From Sphingobacterium paucimobilis HER1398 (GTDB taxonomy: Bacteria > Bacteroidota > Bacteroidia > Sphingobacteriales > Sphingobacteriaceae): a DNA stretch of 64,000 bases. Made by a program: the position numbers and the translations under genes. The notes below the pieces were generated by a model. It made no database searches, was not told the DNA's origin, and was given only the letters and a program-made list of their open reading frames with translations. Shown piece after piece: positions 63,972 through 64,000 of the stretch (positions within the stretch are counted from its first letter, which is position 1; each line of letters begins with the position of its first letter). Location: contig NZ_ATDL01000007.1 in assembly GCF_000416985.1 (NCBI RefSeq), forward strand, positions 124,001-188,000. The letters are read 5' to 3'.

Positions 63972-64000
63972 ATGAAACTATTTAAATATATAGCTTTAGC
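63972..64000 (+). CDS. Start of a probable SusD-like lipoprotein gene (cut by window end)
   Basis: ATG at 63972, 2 bases after the SusC stop, begins MKLFKYIALA, a basic-hydrophobic start that fits a lipoprotein signal sequence. A SusD gene is expected at this place after SusC. Only 29 bases are visible, so family is assumed from position. Confidence 0.5.

Overview
The window looks like a chromosomal segment of a Bacteroidota bacterium, most likely a Sphingobacterium-like member of the Sphingobacteriaceae. The basis is five SusC/SusD-type uptake systems, an ECF sigma/FecR pair, a type IX secretion cargo beside a PorP/SprF protein, DUF4369/TlpA-type thioredoxins, A/T-rich leaders and few clear Shine-Dalgarno sites. 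Species assignment is inference. No rRNA, tRNA, CRISPR array, transposase or phage gene was seen.

Layout. 1-2791: tail of an unknown gene, then two secreted TlpA-like thioredoxins. 2792-32010: a large polysaccharide-utilisation locus on the + strand. It holds two tandem SusC paralogues, one SusD, a DUF5017-type lipoprotein, two tandem beta-propeller proteins and a secreted hypothetical protein. A block with mirror gene order follows: esterase, lyase-propeller, T9SS type B cargo, PorP/SprF, lyase-propeller, esterase. The lyases belong to the heparinase II/III superfamily and the esterases resemble CE7 acetyl-xylan esterases, so an acylated uronic-acid polysaccharide is a plausible but unproven substrate. 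32103-43435: an ECF sigma factor and FecR anti-sigma separated by a structured gene-free stretch, then a SusC with an STN signalling domain, SusD, an M43-like lipoprotein whose zinc ligands are all replaced, two more TlpA thioredoxins and an SRPBCC-like protein. 43902-49776: SusC, a frameshifted SusD and an outer-surface lipoprotein. 49844-53819: a minus-strand island of small membrane, lipoprotein and HTH genes, with a striking 21-bp-periodic DNA array (50598-51059) and a helically phased RCGT array (51785-51834). 54266-59048: a SusC/SusD operon. 59364-end: a NamZ-like exo-N-acetylmuramidase, a SusC and the first codons of a probable SusD cut by the window edge, suggesting uptake of cell-wall fragments.

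How the parts fit: surface lipoproteins (SusD and SusE-position proteins) capture ligands, SusC transporters import them with TonB energy, and exported lyases and esterases process them. The STN-SusC/FecR/ECF set can report ligand binding to transcription. The least expected items are the 21-bp array, the phased RCGT array, the dead metzincin, the T9SS pair framed by duplicated enzymes, and the first tandem SusC with a changed TonB-box region.
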